This document shows positions 1 to 12,390 of a DNA stretch of 64,000 bases, piece after piece. Each line of letters opens with the position of its first letter. Positions within the stretch are counted from its first letter, which is position 1. This DNA comes from Saxidomus purpurata. Lineage: Eukaryota; Mollusca; Bivalvia; Venerida; Veneridae. The DNA is taken from the NCBI GenBank assembly GCA_022818135.1, contig JAFMSR010000006.1, positions 32,900,997 to 32,964,996 on the forward strand, written 5' to 3'. A program made the position numbers and the translations under genes. The notes under the pieces are model-generated. The model was not told the DNA's origin and did no database searches. It saw only the letters and a list, made by a program, of their open reading frames with translations.

Positions 1-314
1 TTTGATGGTCTGTGTGTTTGTTCACTCTGGATCGTCTGTCTTTCGACAACCGTCCCAAAAAGCGATTCATGCATCTGAAATTAGTGCTGCACTGGAGGGA
101 AGACATTTGTGTTAAATTACATCACCCCGATGCCTTCATTTGTCATTTTAATAATGTCTATACTAGGGTACCAGAAAGTTATTTTCAAGGATATTGAACA
201 CTTTTCGTGAATTTCAAGGCGGTACTTCCGTGCGCTTATACATTTTTAGTAACAAAACATTGCTCTTCTTGCGTTTTTGCCAATATTGATTGACCGCACG
301 TAATTTGACGTCAT

Positions 315-625
315 TTATGGCATCATACGCTGCGACGTGACACAAAGATTCATTGGCATCATTACACACGTACACATCATTGTTCCCCCCAAGGAAGGAA
401 CAGTTACGTTCGTACAGACATACTTGTCTCCATTATTCATCCTTGAAACGTTTCTGTTATAGTTACACGTTGTCATATTGAAAATGCGTTCCGCTGATTG
501 ATGAAACCAACTTACATCCAATAGCCGATCTTTTCCGTACAAGCCGTAAATGTGTTTGTTACTGCGGTAACTCCCTTTATACGACAGTATCTTCACTGGG
601 TATTGTACATACCTTGTACGTTGAA
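315..625 (-). CDS. Candidate 3'-terminal exon of an unrecognised secreted-type protein
   Basis: The minus-strand frame is open from 812 to a TGA/TAA-type stop at 315. A plausible acceptor (tttttgcaag) precedes base 625, so I place the exon at 625-315, about 103 residues. The product has a basic, Tyr-rich first half (SYRSNKHIYGLYGKDRLLD), then a Cys-bearing tail with several N-glycosylation sequons (NMT, NVS, NVT) and the pattern CNYN...YVCTNVT...MMCTCVM...NLC. Sequons and spaced cysteines suggest an extracellular fold. A second GTAAGT donor lies inside it near 530, so the exon could be shorter. I do not recognise the family; a cytokine-like cystine fold is possible but unproven. No partner exon is visible because the window starts here. 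Confidence 0.35.
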
Positions 626-1039
626 CTTGCAAAAATCGCCCGAACATGCGTTTAATTTTGAAAGTTTGACAAATAGCTGAAATGAAAGTGTATATCTTAC
701 TGTTAGCTTGCATATTATATCGTTTACATAACGTAGAAATATACAGAGGTGCCCTAGAAGACTTTTGGAATGCTTTAACTTGTATACTAATCATACTTGG
801 AACAAATATCAATATATACCCAGCTGTAATTTTCCAAGAAAAACTAGCCTACAATCAGGTAAACATATTGTGCGCTTTATACATGATTGCACGTGATAAA
901 TTGGGCAACACAGGGACACAGGGGAGGAAACAGTATTTAAATGTTAGTTTTATTGCAAATTTATCAGGGATAATTGGTTATTAAGGATACAGAGGAGGTT
1001 ACAGTCTTAAAATGTTAGTGTTTTTCTCATTTTGAATTG

Positions 1040-1990
1040 TCTCCCTATTTGTAAGCATAACTAGACCATTTAAAGTAAGTGTAGTGACAAATAACCACAA
1101 CTCTTTCGATGGCACATTGAAATCGACTAGTCTGTTCCCTCCCCTTACCTTGTCCGGAGCATAACTGCAAATTATCAAAGATAATTAGATGAAACTCTGT
1201 ACAATGATAGAGCACACTGGGAGAAAGTGCAGTGAATATGAACCATTACTGCACCGTCCCTAATGTTTTAATTTTACCCCTTTGTTAATTATACATTTTC
1301 TTGTCCTGTGCTTAACTTTACATAAGGAATTCGTCTACATGCATACAGCGAGAGAGGATATTAAAGGGAAGTGCAGTGTGCAAGAACCATAACTCTGCCT
1401 TGGCTAATTTTGAATTGTTACATTTTCTTATATAGAGCTTAACTCTAACAGTAATGAAGGAAATTCGTTCAAACTGCATACAACGAGAGAGGACATTAAG
1501 GGGAAGTGCCGTGTCCAAAATCCTTACCCAAAGTAGAAATTTTTAATTATCTCCCTTTATTGAAATATCATGTCCGGATCAGTAAAGGGAAATACTTGAA
1601 ACTTCATACAATTAATAAGCTCAAGTGTACAAGAGCCATAACTCTACATTGCTTATTTTTTGTTACATGTCTTCATCAGATTATACTTTTTAATGTGCTG
1701 AAAGCAATTTGTTCAATTGTATAAGATGAGAGAGGATGTCAAGGGGAAGTGCAGTGATCAAGAACCATAACTCTACCTTGCCTAATGTTTTAGTTATACC
1801 CCTTTGTTACGTGTTCTTGTCCGGATCTTAACTCTAAAAGTACTGAAGGAAATTCGTTAAAATTGCGTTCAATGAGAGAGGTCATTAAGGGGAAATGCAG
1901 TGCGCGAATAGGGACATCATGTCCCTTGAATACCGCTTTAAGCATACGAATATAAAGTTTCTTTCATTTATCGTGCTATTTATTAATAAT
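1040..1990. repeat. Diverged tandem repeat, unit about 130 bp
   Basis: Six or seven diverged units follow each other. Each carries a version of 'gaaggaaattcgtt...', 'gagagaggacattaagggga' and 'aagtgcagtg', then 'aagaaccataactctgcc' and 'tgtccggatc'. Clear units start near 1195, 1319, 1454, 1585, 1705 and 1845. The short ORFs here are repeat shadows, not genes. The block ends near a reverse 'gacagctcttgtt' motif at 2258-2272, which is the end motif of other dispersed repeats in this window. Confidence 0.7.
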
Positions 1991-2275
1991 TATGACTTTA
2001 ATATGTACATTGCACTACCAACGATATTAATTTTAAACTTGACATTAATTATGACATGATGCATAATTGTGACAGGTCACATGACCTCTGTCAGGAATAT
2101 TTTGAGATATATTTTAAGATATATGCTTCTCAAAGTTTTTAAAAATCGATTTCACAACCTTTAGATGTTTAAAAAAATACCTGTCTGGTGACAAACATTT
2201 TGGCTGGAAAAGCTGTTTACTTTACTTTCATAATGTTTCAAACCGTGTGTGCTGTTATTTGACAGCTCTTGTTTC

Positions 2276-2698
2276 CTATAGTATTTCAACAAGTTTTGTA
2301 TTATCTTCATCAGAAGAGCCAGGTGCACCATTATGATAATTCAGTATAGAGTACGTTGAATTGTAATTTGTTACTTTATTTTCAAATTTCTCGTGAAATT
2401 CCTTCAATGGAGACGGTGTTATCAGTTTTGTTTTTTTTACGCAGTGGAGAATTGAATGGTATGAGAGTAGTAGTAAACAAGCGTTTTTGTTTTCACTTCT
2501 GTGTTGTTTCTTAATAGTACATTTGTAGTTGGTTATTTCCAAGGTTGGTGTATATTGATTTTCCTTAATGCAAATGTGGCACCATGCTGTTGCGAGCACT
2601 ATCTTTGCAAAAGTAATTCGGTATGTTGAACTGAACCAGTAATTACACGTTAACTGTATGATGCAATATATTACATATATAAATAAACCAGGCATCAT
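2276..2698 (-). CDS. Unrecognised minus-strand ORF, possible C-terminal exon
   Basis: A 140-codon frame ends in a hydrophilic tail (SSDEDNTKLVEIL, then TAG). The upstream half is hydrophobic and low in coding character, so if any part is real it is the last 45-60 residues, read as a terminal exon. The flanking 'gacagctcttgtt' motif at 2258-2272 marks a dispersed-repeat edge right beside the stop, so this may equally be repeat-derived. No domain is recognised. Confidence 0.18.
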   Translation of the reverse strand: MMPGLFIYVIYCIIQLTCNYWFSSTYRITFAKIVLATAWCHICIKENQYTPTLEITNYKCTIKKQHRSENKNACLLLLSYHSILHCVKKTKLITPSPLKEFHEKFENKVTNYNSTYSILNYHNGAPGSSDEDNTKLVEIL

Positions 2699-2699
2699 G

Positions 2700-3878
2700 A
2701 AATTTACTATAGATGTTAAATCATAGTAACTATACTAATTCAAAGTGCGTATAGATTACTGACATGTCATCTGTTCTAATGATTGTAGTGTCATTCTAAA
2801 TTACTGTCGTGGCAGATAACTTTTCTTGTATGAATTATGGTATCATATGAGTGACCAACTATTGTAGACCATGTTACATTATGGATTAGCCTGCAAGCAT
2901 GCTACAGTTTCAGTTTCAGTTTCAGAAACTGAATCATGTTAGAAATCGGACCACTATACCTTCGCTAAGACTGTGAACATTATACAATGTATAATGAATG
3001 TAATATTTGACAACTTAAAACATTACGTCTAATTTTCCTTAAATTTGGAGTGTATGTAGAGCGCAAAATGAGTGTGAACCATATAGATATAACGTCCTCA
3101 TCGTTTAAGAAAAAGAATGTAAAGACTTCATTTCTTTGTTTTATTTGTGAGGGATTGTTGAACGCTGATTCATTGTTATCTATATCTCATCAAAATCTGT
3201 TAAAATAATAAATTCATAACACACCAGATGTTCACAATAAGTTGATGTAATCATTAGTGATAACGCAAAACACGAAATGTAAAACCTGAAAATAATCCCA
3301 AAATTTATAAAAATAGACATAGTTGATACTATTATGGTTTTTTTTGTCCAAGCAAGCCTAAAGTGGACTAGTACTAAATATGCTAAATCAATAGTAACCG
3401 TAAAATTAGGATTGGTTATTAGAACCAAAGAGGAGAGCTTTAAGAAACCATTCCGATTTTGTTAAGAAGCTTTTTCAGTAATCAAATAAATCAGCTGGGT
3501 TTTGACGGTGGTCTCCCGTACATTCATCCGTTTTCCAGTAAGTTTTGGCGCCAGTGTTACAGAGGTGGTGCTAATAACTGGAGGCGGAGCCAGTGCCCAT
3601 CTACTCCTTTAGAGATAAAAGCTCGTATCCCACTGCACTATGCGATCAAAATGTTAACAGCTCATCGCAGGTTGTTGCTAAGACGACAAGAATAGCCCTT
3701 TTATTTTCCACTAGGAACACGTTCGAATTATTAATAGGCGGTTTGTAGTGGTGTCATCATTGTTTCTATAGTTATATAATGCAGCTTCATACATATTTAG
3801 GTAACTGACAATGCGATGTTGTTCTTTGCAATTCAGCTTTGCATGGTAGTCACATTAGGATAAAACACAATTCGGCGT
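2700..3878. other. No supported gene
   Basis: AT-rich sequence with only short open frames lacking recognisable motifs or convincing splice borders. A small triplicated 'cagttt' run lies at 2905-2925. Confidence 0.5.
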
Positions 3879-3879
3879 C

Positions 3880-4620
3880 CGTCCACCATTTCCTTCAAAC
3901 ATCTCCTCTGAAACGACTAAGCTAATGTTGATGAAACTTGGCAGGGATGTTTCTTGCATGAAGCTCTACTTAACTTTTGCAAATAACTCCATTCTATGCA
4001 TATAACTCTGTTTCTAAGGCAACAAAGAGGAAAAACTTTATAAAAATCTTCTCTAAAAAACGTAATACCCGGAGCTTAAATATTTTGTGTGTGGCACTGT
4101 TTAGTGGACTTCTATCAAGTGTGTTCAATTTATACCTCTGGGGTAAAAATTGGTCCCGCCAAGGGATCACTTGTTTTACATAGAAATATGTTGTAAAATT
4201 TAAAAGGTCATCTTGTCAGGAACTGTAAGGCCTAGAACTTGTATATTTGGTGTGTAGCATGGCGTGGTGGTCCTCAATCAATTGTGTTCAGAGCATGCCA
4301 CAGAGGTAATAATTGGCCACCTATTTAATACTATAAGGTCTATAGCCTAATGTTTCTCTACTAAGATTGTTAAAATCATGGCCCTTTGGTCAAAATTGGC
4401 CTCGCCCAAGCCTTACATGTTTTATATAAATACTTCAACAATCTTTTTGTCTAAAACCGTGAGGCACAGAGCTTAGATATGTGTTGTGTAGCATCGCCAA
4501 GTGGTCCTGTTATCAAGATTGTTGAAATTATGCCTGAGGTGTCAACATTGGGCACATCTCGAGGATGAGTATTTTACACAGACTTATATAGGACAAGTTT
4601 TGAAAATCTTCTCCATCATT
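3880..4620 (+). repeat. Dispersed repeat with ~170-bp internal units
   Basis: Four diverged units repeat the order 'gaggcacagagcttagatatgt', 'gtgtagcat', 'gtggtcct', 'ttgttgaaatcatg' and 'ggtcaaaattggcctcgcc'. The same family occurs at 58560-59170. The last conserved module resembles the unit of the minisatellite that follows immediately. Confidence 0.65.
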
Positions 4621-4632
4621 GCAAGGTCTTGA

Positions 4633-5167
4633 GAGTCAAAACTGGCCGCACCATAGGATACTTTCCTTGCAGGGTCAAGACTGGCCGCGCCACAGGATAC
4701 TTTCCTTGCAGGGTCAAAACTGGCAGCGCCATAAGATACTTCCCTTGCAGGGTCAAAACTGGCCGCGCCATAGGATACTTTCCTTGCAGGGTCAAAACTT
4801 GCCGCGCCATCGGATACTTTTCTTGCAGGGTCAAAACTGGCCCCGCCATAGGATACTTTCCTTGCAGGATCAAAACTGGCCACGCCATAGGATACTTTCC
4901 TTGCAGGGTCAAAACTGGCCGCGCCATAAGATACTTTCCTTGCAGGGTCAAAACTGGCTGCGTCATAGGATACTTTCCTTGCAGGGTCAAAACTGGCCAC
5001 GCCATAGGATACTTTCCTTGCAGGGTCAAAACTGGCCGCGCCATAGGATTCTTTCCTTGCAGGGTCAAAACTTGCCGCGTCATATGATACTTTCCTTGCA
5101 GGGTCAAAACTGGCCCCGCCATAGGATACTTTCCTTGCAGGATCAAAACTGGCCGCGCCATAGGATT
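4633..5167. repeat. 39-bp minisatellite, about 13.7 copies
   Basis: The unit starts ggtcaaaactggccgcgcca and continues taggatactttccttgcag, 39 bp in all, with only a few substitutions per copy. Because 39 is 13 codons, stop-free frames appear on both strands and several frames (the three overlapping 138-183 aa ORFs). These are arithmetic consequences of the period, not genes. The core ggtcaaaactggccgcgcc matches the recurring module of the dispersed repeat to its left, which suggests that the array grew from that module. Confidence 0.95.
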
Positions 5168-5169
5168 TA

Positions 5170-7260
5170 GTCTTAGCTACAGTGTACTACAACTGTATAC
5201 TTTTACTTTGCTTTCTGTGTCACTTTTGTTGACCTTGTATAATAGCAAATGGTACCCAGGTGATCATATTTACTATGTTATTCATCAGGCGAGTTCTACC
5301 GAACATAGTGAAGTACTATGAACTGATTTAAACACAGTCTTATGAAATTTAGAATCAGTGATAAACAGTTCACCGATTTTTCTTGGCTGCCCACTTACTT
5401 ATATCCCTAGAGGTTATTCACCACTAAACCTAATTTAACACATTACATGATATACGCAAAATGTCTCAATGACAAATACTTTACTATGAAATAGGATACA
5501 AGTATTTTCGACATCGATATATTTAGACTTTCATTCACAAAGAAGATACTACGATCGGTTTTTCCAACCAGTTGATTTTGAAATACATTTCTATGTCATA
5601 AAAATGTCTAAAAACCGCAAGACCGCAACGTTATACTTCACAATCATTTGTAGTATCGCGTCACCATGCACCTAATTCATTCGTCTCTCCAGTTTTACCC
5701 AGGTCAACGACGAATTAATTAGACTAGGAGATTCCAAGTGTACGCCAAAATGACATTAATTGCAATCTTAAAAAATCCAAAATACGCACTGCTGCTGAAT
5801 TGAAACCAGTTTTTAAAAATTTAACTAGGCATACAAGGGAAAGTGTGCAAAAAATAACAAAAAAGTTGCAAGGGCTGATGCGATAGGTGCGGTAGCTGTT
5901 GTCTATCAATTCTTGTATTCATGTCTTCGGTCCAAAACACTTCCCCATACACACAAAGATACGAAAGGTCTTTTAGGACAAGGACACGGAAACATGAATT
6001 ATTTGAGGCGAAACGGGCAAAACGCACGCCATATTCTACTGTCAAACTTTCGTATCGACTTGGCCGTGCCCTGTGTCTTGAATGCGAAGATACGAATTAA
6101 GACCATGTCAAAATTTTGTGTCGTTTTAATTTGCTTTTTTATAGTGAAATATCGATATTTCTTGCCCTTTATTTATCTTAAGTTGATAGATCTGGTTTTA
6201 CACATTGTTTAAAAATCGCTTTAACCTAACTGAACTATATATTATATTTGCGAACATCAACAGTAGTGACCCGTGCTAAATTCGCGTATCGTCAGTACGA
6301 TTTGGTTTATGAATTTACGATGAATGTGTGGATTTTATGAAATATGTACGAATGAAATTACTAAATTAAGTTGAACCACACTATAAGGTTTAAATGTAAA
6401 TCAAGCACAACTTAAACAGAGTGTTTTAAAATAAATAACCATACTGCGTAATAATCAAGTAAAACAGATTGAATGCCTTGAAAATATGTATGAAATAACA
6501 TAATACTAATTTACTTCTCTTTTTAGCAGATAACTTGCGAAATTGGCGGATTGTCAATTTTTGACTAGGATAGTCAAATCAAATGATAGATTCTCTCAAG
6601 TACCCGCTAAATGATCTCAACATATGCCACGTGAATCCAAATAGATCTGTATATAAGCTGTCCCAAGTTATCTGTTTATTAGTTATACAGCATTTAGGGA
6701 GAGATGCTTGGGTCAGGCATAAACAGTCAAGGCTAGACCTTACCGAGTTCAGTATTTCGCCGAGCGGGAAGCGCTGAAACATGATTTCTTTCTATGATCC
6801 CGGATAGTGCCACACTTACAATTATATTTCGCAACAAAGGGAAAATTAAGAAGGCATTTCGTAGCTGGTAAGAAATTTAACTTTTTCAATCTATAAGATA
6901 ATACCGAGCCATGTCTCTCACTAACAGATAGACATGAAAATAAAAATGAAAAAGTGCATTACTAATTTTGACTAGGATACTAGTACTCAAAAAAAAAAAT
7001 CCGTATTCAATTACATTCAGTAGAAGTAAAACTACTGTACATATTTTTATATGACTTTCGTATTTTTTTATTTCACTTAAATTGTTAATATGTGCTACAT
7101 TTTATCAAAGCCGTATTTACAATTATGATGGTTACGTTGTTGGGTATTATCAACTTAAATTGAAATGGTAAACTAAGAGTAAATTTTATAAAAATGCAAA
7201 ACTGCTGGGTCTCACATAAGACTTACAGATGAGTATCAAAATATAATCAGATTAAATAAA
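5170..7260. other. No supported gene; probable repeat debris
   Basis: Only short frames occur. A stretch near 5900-6100 has overlapping ORFs on both strands around 'atacgaaaggtctttt...ggacacgg' and 'tttcgtatcgacttggccg', which look repeat-derived. 6281-6425 is weakly similar in order and wording to 12092-12265. Confidence 0.4.
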
Positions 7261-7284
7261 TAGTGTATGCATTTGTATTTGTTG

Positions 7285-7340
7285 CATATTATATTATTAT
7301 CATTATTATCATTATTATTTTTATTATCTTTTTTACTATC

Positions 7341-7384
<44 letters not shown>
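7285..7384. repeat. TTA/ATT microsatellite
   Basis: An imperfect ttattatcattattatc stretch passes into about 15 uninterrupted TTA units. The isoleucine/leucine-rich ORF across it is a translation of the repeat. Confidence 0.95.
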
Positions 7385-7385
<1 letters not shown>

Positions 7386-7867
7386 TAGTGGTCCCTCATA
7401 TGGTCCCTATACGTTTATTATAACACAATATAATATTACACCAAAAGGTTTACACTGTTAATACACCAAACAATTTATATGACTGTCATTTCAGTATCAA
7501 TTTCATTCAAATTTTCATGTTATATAAAGTTTTGAATAAATAAAGTAGCGTAAAGTAAACGAGGTCACTGTCAATTTAGCGGTAGTATAGTACTTCCATA
7601 ATTATATCTGATGTCATGAAACTTATAATAGAAGTAAAATGATAGCTAACAGGACAATAGATCACATTCCAAAATTCATTCGTAACAGATGACAAGAATA
7701 GCTAACAGATGATTCAATTACCTCTGTGATACAATCAAACTTTGATATATGAATAGTCAAAATGTATATTGTAACATTATTTCGAGCAAGTTAGATCATG
7801 CACTCAGTTATTGTCATGTTAGAAATTGGACAATGTAGGAAGAAAATGTACACCAGTATCAATTTAA

Positions 7868-10105
7868 AGGGTACCGAAAGTCAGAAAACTCGATAGCGAA
7901 ATTCAAACGAGCCTGTCATTTTATTTCATTTCCAAAAATGCGTTTGAATGTGGTCAACTGCGTTTTAATGATTTATTCAATTTTTCATTGAAATTGCGTG
8001 ATTTCCATCTGGTTTAAGGGCGCCGCCATTGATAGCTTAAAGCCTTATTGCGCCTGCGCCAAGTAACCAGATGTGACGTAACACTGCGCTGTCTAAATTA
8101 CGGAAGTACATCGAGGTCTTTCACGCACCTGCTAACTGGATGTCGGCCGTTTTGAGGCAAACCGTTTCATATAATATGTGTACATGTTTACTTATAACAA
8201 TGTCTTAGCGATGTTTATGTCAGGTTTTCTTTAAAAAAAATATCTTGAAAATGATCGTTTAATGACGTTCGGTGAAATATCATGCATGACAAGACAGAAA
8301 TGCATTTTACATTCGGCCTTTGTGAAATGATCTATATATTTTAATCATTTTCTTTAAGTTTCTAATATTACGATTAAGAATTTAAATGTTTCACACTTAT
8401 GCCATCTTCATGTAGATTTTCCCAAGTGCACAACTTTTCTCGTATAACTAAATCATGCCGAAACATTTTACGAGAATGTTAGGTTGAAACTACTGTAACG
8501 AAACGTATTTTATTACAGGACCATATGCTATTATTTAAGACACAGATTTGTTTTTTTAGATCTAGATTCTAGTCTATATAAAGGGCTGGCATTTATATTC
8601 AAAATAATTTCCAAAAATCATGTTGTTACAGTAAATGTGAAGAACATGATATAGAAGATACTTACATGTTGCGGAACACTGAAAGCTGATCTTCCTTAAA
8701 TTCCTTAAAATTAAATTTTCGCTTTCAATAAAATCAAAACACAAACAATATCTCATTTTGACAACGTTGCCATGGAAAATAATTAGCGTGGTTCTAACCA
8801 TTGAAGGAATTTGATTGGATATAGCCCAAGGGCATATTTCACAACAAAAGATGCGATATGATTTGTTGTTAATTGGCGACCCCCTGTCAACAATCTAACT
8901 GGTCACACATTATTGCATATTGCACACTGGTCAATTGCATTTGATAATTACACAACAAAATGCAGAGTGCCCAATTTAAATTATGCAACATTTTTGGATG
9001 TGCACGATCGAGGTAATTTACATATGAATTTATCACTGTGATTAAAACTAACCATATATTTAATGAATGATAGGCCGACATAAAGTTTTTGCATATACAT
9101 TATTTGTCACTAACCTTCGAGTAACATTTATAATGTATCATCAAGTTTGCATAAAAATATTATTGAGTCATCTAACATAAATATGCCTTAGTAAAAAAAC
9201 ATTTCAGCAAATGAAAGTTTTCAGCACCCCTACAAATGTTCAGAAAATATATCATTTTTGCTGTTGATGACAAAACTTCTGTACTCTGATGAAACGTTTT
9301 TCTATGAAATGGCGTACCCGGATAAAAAATGAAGTATACGCACAGGTGCTAGGGGGGGTTCCCCCGGAAAAAAATGAAATCTAACATTGCATCTGGTGCA
9401 TTCTAGGGGCACTTTTAGCACGTACAGAAAACACAAACAAGATATAACCACATGTAAATTTATTGCATCACATGTATCAAAATTGGTGTGTATTTAGATT
9501 GCATAATTTCCTCTAGAGAATGCAGTTCTTCCTCCATGTACTCGGGTTCAAAATTATACGGTACAAGTCTGTGATCATCAATTATAAAATATGTTTTACT
9601 TGCAAATGCTGCACAAATACTTTTGACGTAAATTGAAATTAATCTTCGCACTTTGTCTCATTTGTTTATAAGTAACGGGTGAAAATTGCGCTGCAATTAT
9701 CGGTCCCTAAAAAAATCTAATTATGTAGGATCGAAAGGAATTTGTCGTGAAAACTGTGAAAGGCCATCAATGGTAAAGAAGCTCGTAATAGATAATAAAA
9801 GTTTTTTTGTTATGGATCAAAGGAAAATTTTAATTATATACTATCAGCAATCAAAAGAAAAAGGTAGCGGTCGCTGGTCTTCGAAACTGATCAGTGCAGT
9901 GTGACGTCACACATAGTGGGTCACGTGACTCTATAAAGCAAATATGGCGAATTACAGTGAGCGACCGACCGGCTAAAAATTGACGTTTTAAATCAAGTAT
10001 ATCAAAATTAATATCGCATTAATTTTGATGGCAAATAAGCGATTCTGTATTAAATTGTACGGACTACAACATGGGAATACATTTTTTTTTGACTTTCGGT
10101 TCCCT
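7868..10105. mobile_element. TTAA-flanked DNA transposon, non-autonomous, 2.2 kb
   Basis: The ends form a 16-bp terminal inverted repeat with one mismatch: AGGGTACCGAAAGTCA at 7868 and TGACTTTCGGTTCCCT ending at 10105. Each end is directly flanked by TTAA (7864-7867 and 10106-10109), the target duplication typical of piggyBac-like transposons. No transposase frame is visible inside. Subterminal segments contain CpG-rich motifs: a gcgcctgcgcc stretch and TGACGTAA near 8050-8080, and TGACGTCA and CACGTG near 9902-9925. These may act as promoters. Superfamily assignment rests on the TTAA only. Confidence 0.75.
9460..9651 (-). pseudogene. Short coding relic inside the 2.2-kb TTAA element
   Basis: The 63-codon frame contains VPYNFEPEYMEEELHSLEE. 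From memory, a PYxFEPEYTxEEL-type stretch occurs in a P2X7-like intracellular-domain family found in many invertebrates, but I cannot check this. There is no adjacent zinc-binding part. It may be a captured exon or part of a decayed transposon gene. It sits in the 3' half of the transposon, antisense to the element as drawn. Confidence 0.25.
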
Positions 10106-10460
10106 TTAAAGAAAAAAGCAAAACCTAACGTATGTTACAGCCATGAAACTTGCTTAGATTTTGACCAACTGTCTATACAATGTTAACATAAATTGGACCA
10201 TGTCGGAAGCAAACCTTAAGCACTATGTCAAATATATATAACAAAACTTGTAAACACTGTATCGCCGATATTACATTTTCCGTCTAATTTTCGTTTATAT
10301 TGGTAGGTAAAAAACAAACTGCATAAAAGCTGTATAACAACAAATATTAAGTTAAAACATGTTTTTATTGTCGATTTTCTGTCATTTAGAACAATGGTAT
10401 CTAGATCTATTTGGAGTATGGGATGGTGTGGGTGTCCTCTGGCATATCATTATCTATCTA

Positions 10461-11481
10461 CACTTAACAACTTTTCTAAAGCTACCAGTAGCCTTTTCGC
10501 TATAACTTTAAAACTACATAAGATAACGAGATTAAATTTTAAGGGCAATTAAATTAAAATAAAAGACATTGTTAGGTACAAAAATAAAAGCAAAATTATT
10601 CAACAAGTTGTAGATATTTTAATTTATTCGATGCAACCCACATTATTCAAATTCGCAAATTTAGCAAATTAATTCAATTGATAAAAACTAGAAAGTTAAC
10701 ATCCACTGGTTCACTTTAAAGTGTCTAAGATTATAGCCAATACAACATTCAATTAATTTAAAAGGTAGGTATGTTTAATATTAATTTTTAAAATAATTAA
10801 TTAAATGCACTTCATGAATCATGACAAATTGTGAAAATATTGGTAGAATGGTCACCATGCTTGCAGCGAGAGAGACAGTTGTGTGACATACCCTGATTCT
10901 GACTGAAGCATATGTCCTAATTAATTTAATGAAAAATGCAAATGGAATTAAAAATTCTTTCATTTAACTTTCAAGATTAAAATATTTATAAATTCTGACA
11001 CCAGCAGTTTTTGAATTCACCGATATCCCCGTACTAAATTTTGAAAGAATCCCCGCCAAATGACGTTTTTTAGAAATTATCACGCCAGGTTTTATTGTTT
11101 ATTTCGCCATGTAGCTTGCCAATCAAGTGAAAATTATGAAATTTTCTTTTTTATTGCAAAAAAAGGCGATACCCGTTTAAGTTCATTGAAATTAAAAATA
11201 ATAGTCTTAACAATTTGATAGAATTTTACAAATAAAACTCTATTCTTTTCGCGTTCTTACAGATTTTAATTATTGGCAAAATTTGCGAATTTGAAAAATA
11301 GGGGTTGAATCATTTAAGTAATAAAATCTTAAACTTGTAGAATATTTTTCTTGTTAACTTGGAATCAAACATATGGCTTGTATATTACTCTAATTGTCCT
11401 GAAAAGTTCACCTCATTAGCTTGTGTAGTTTTAAAGTTATTGCGAAAAGGCTACTAGTAGCGTTGGAAAAGTTGTTAAGTG
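10461..11481. mobile_element. Long-TIR DNA transposon, TA-flanked, 1.0 kb
   Basis: The left end CACTTAACAACTTTTC (10461) is inverted at the right end (to 11481), and TA flanks both (10459-10460, 11482-11483). The inverted similarity runs far inward. 'agtagccttttcgc' followed by 'ataactttaaaactaca' (10487-10518) matches in reverse 11421-11455, and 'caaattcgcaaattt' at 10649 has a reverse match near 11290. The TA target points to the Tc1/mariner group, but no transposase is encoded. Confidence 0.65.
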
Positions 11482-11483
11482 TA

Positions 11484-12390
11484 TACCTCTGTTGAAATAA
11501 AAGATTCCTAACAGATTTTAGCAAATGTGAAATGGAAAACTTAATAATCCCAAATTATATGAAAAGAGACACATATAAGTTGTCGAGTTGATACTATAGC
11601 TGGTTGCTCAATCGGCAACGGAGTACCATCATATATGGCCACAGTCTTTGAGTGCTTGATTAGATTTTTGTTCCAAGTTTTTTTCCCATTATGGATATCA
11701 GGACTTAGTCTGTGTGCCAAACAAACATAAACGTTTCTAGTGCTAAATATGCTAAAACAATCATTACTTTATAATTTGGGATGGACACCTAAATTGAATA
11801 CACTCCGTGTTACTTTTACAATGTTCATAGTACTCCAAGTTATTTCATATAAGGAAAAAAGCGATTTAATTTGTATTGAGATTCGTTTGAATTTTATTTC
11901 CACCAGAATGACGAGCATTAATTTATCACTGATATCATTTTCAAGTATTTAAGTAAATCTTTGTTATGCTCATCGGAATGCAAATGTAACTGTCAATGAA
12001 TGCGTACGTGTGTGTTTTCGTGTTTCATTTTCAGTTTTGCAAGATAGGAATTTCTATAATATAACGACCTCTTTTACATAAGCTTTATGTGTGTATATCG
12101 TCAGCATAGTTCTTTACTAAATTTACGATTAATATATGATTTTTTGAGAAATATATACAAATTTGCGTCACACTGTGTGGTTGGTCCTGCAGTTACTTGT
12201 AGGATATAGTAAACAAGGTTTAGATGTATGTCAAGCACAAAGTCAGTCAGGGATTAAACAGACATATAAACCATGTCGGTCAACTTTGCACGATGTGCTG
12301 TAAGGTGAACCATCGTCTGTCCACACCTTCCTTGTGAGCACTTGACCCCAAATCATCGTGAACATTGGACAGAAGGTTTGTCTTGATTAT
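11484..12390. other. No supported gene; edge of assembly gap
   Basis: Only short frames occur here. The last 100 bp before the gap are GC-richer, with small open frames on the minus strand. They could be part of an exon cut by the gap, but the frame cannot be fixed. Confidence 0.4.

Noticed and set aside
4584..5170. Three long ORFs (138-183 aa) with 13-residue repeats
   Set aside because: They are produced by the 39-bp minisatellite on both strands; no signal peptide, start context or splice sites.
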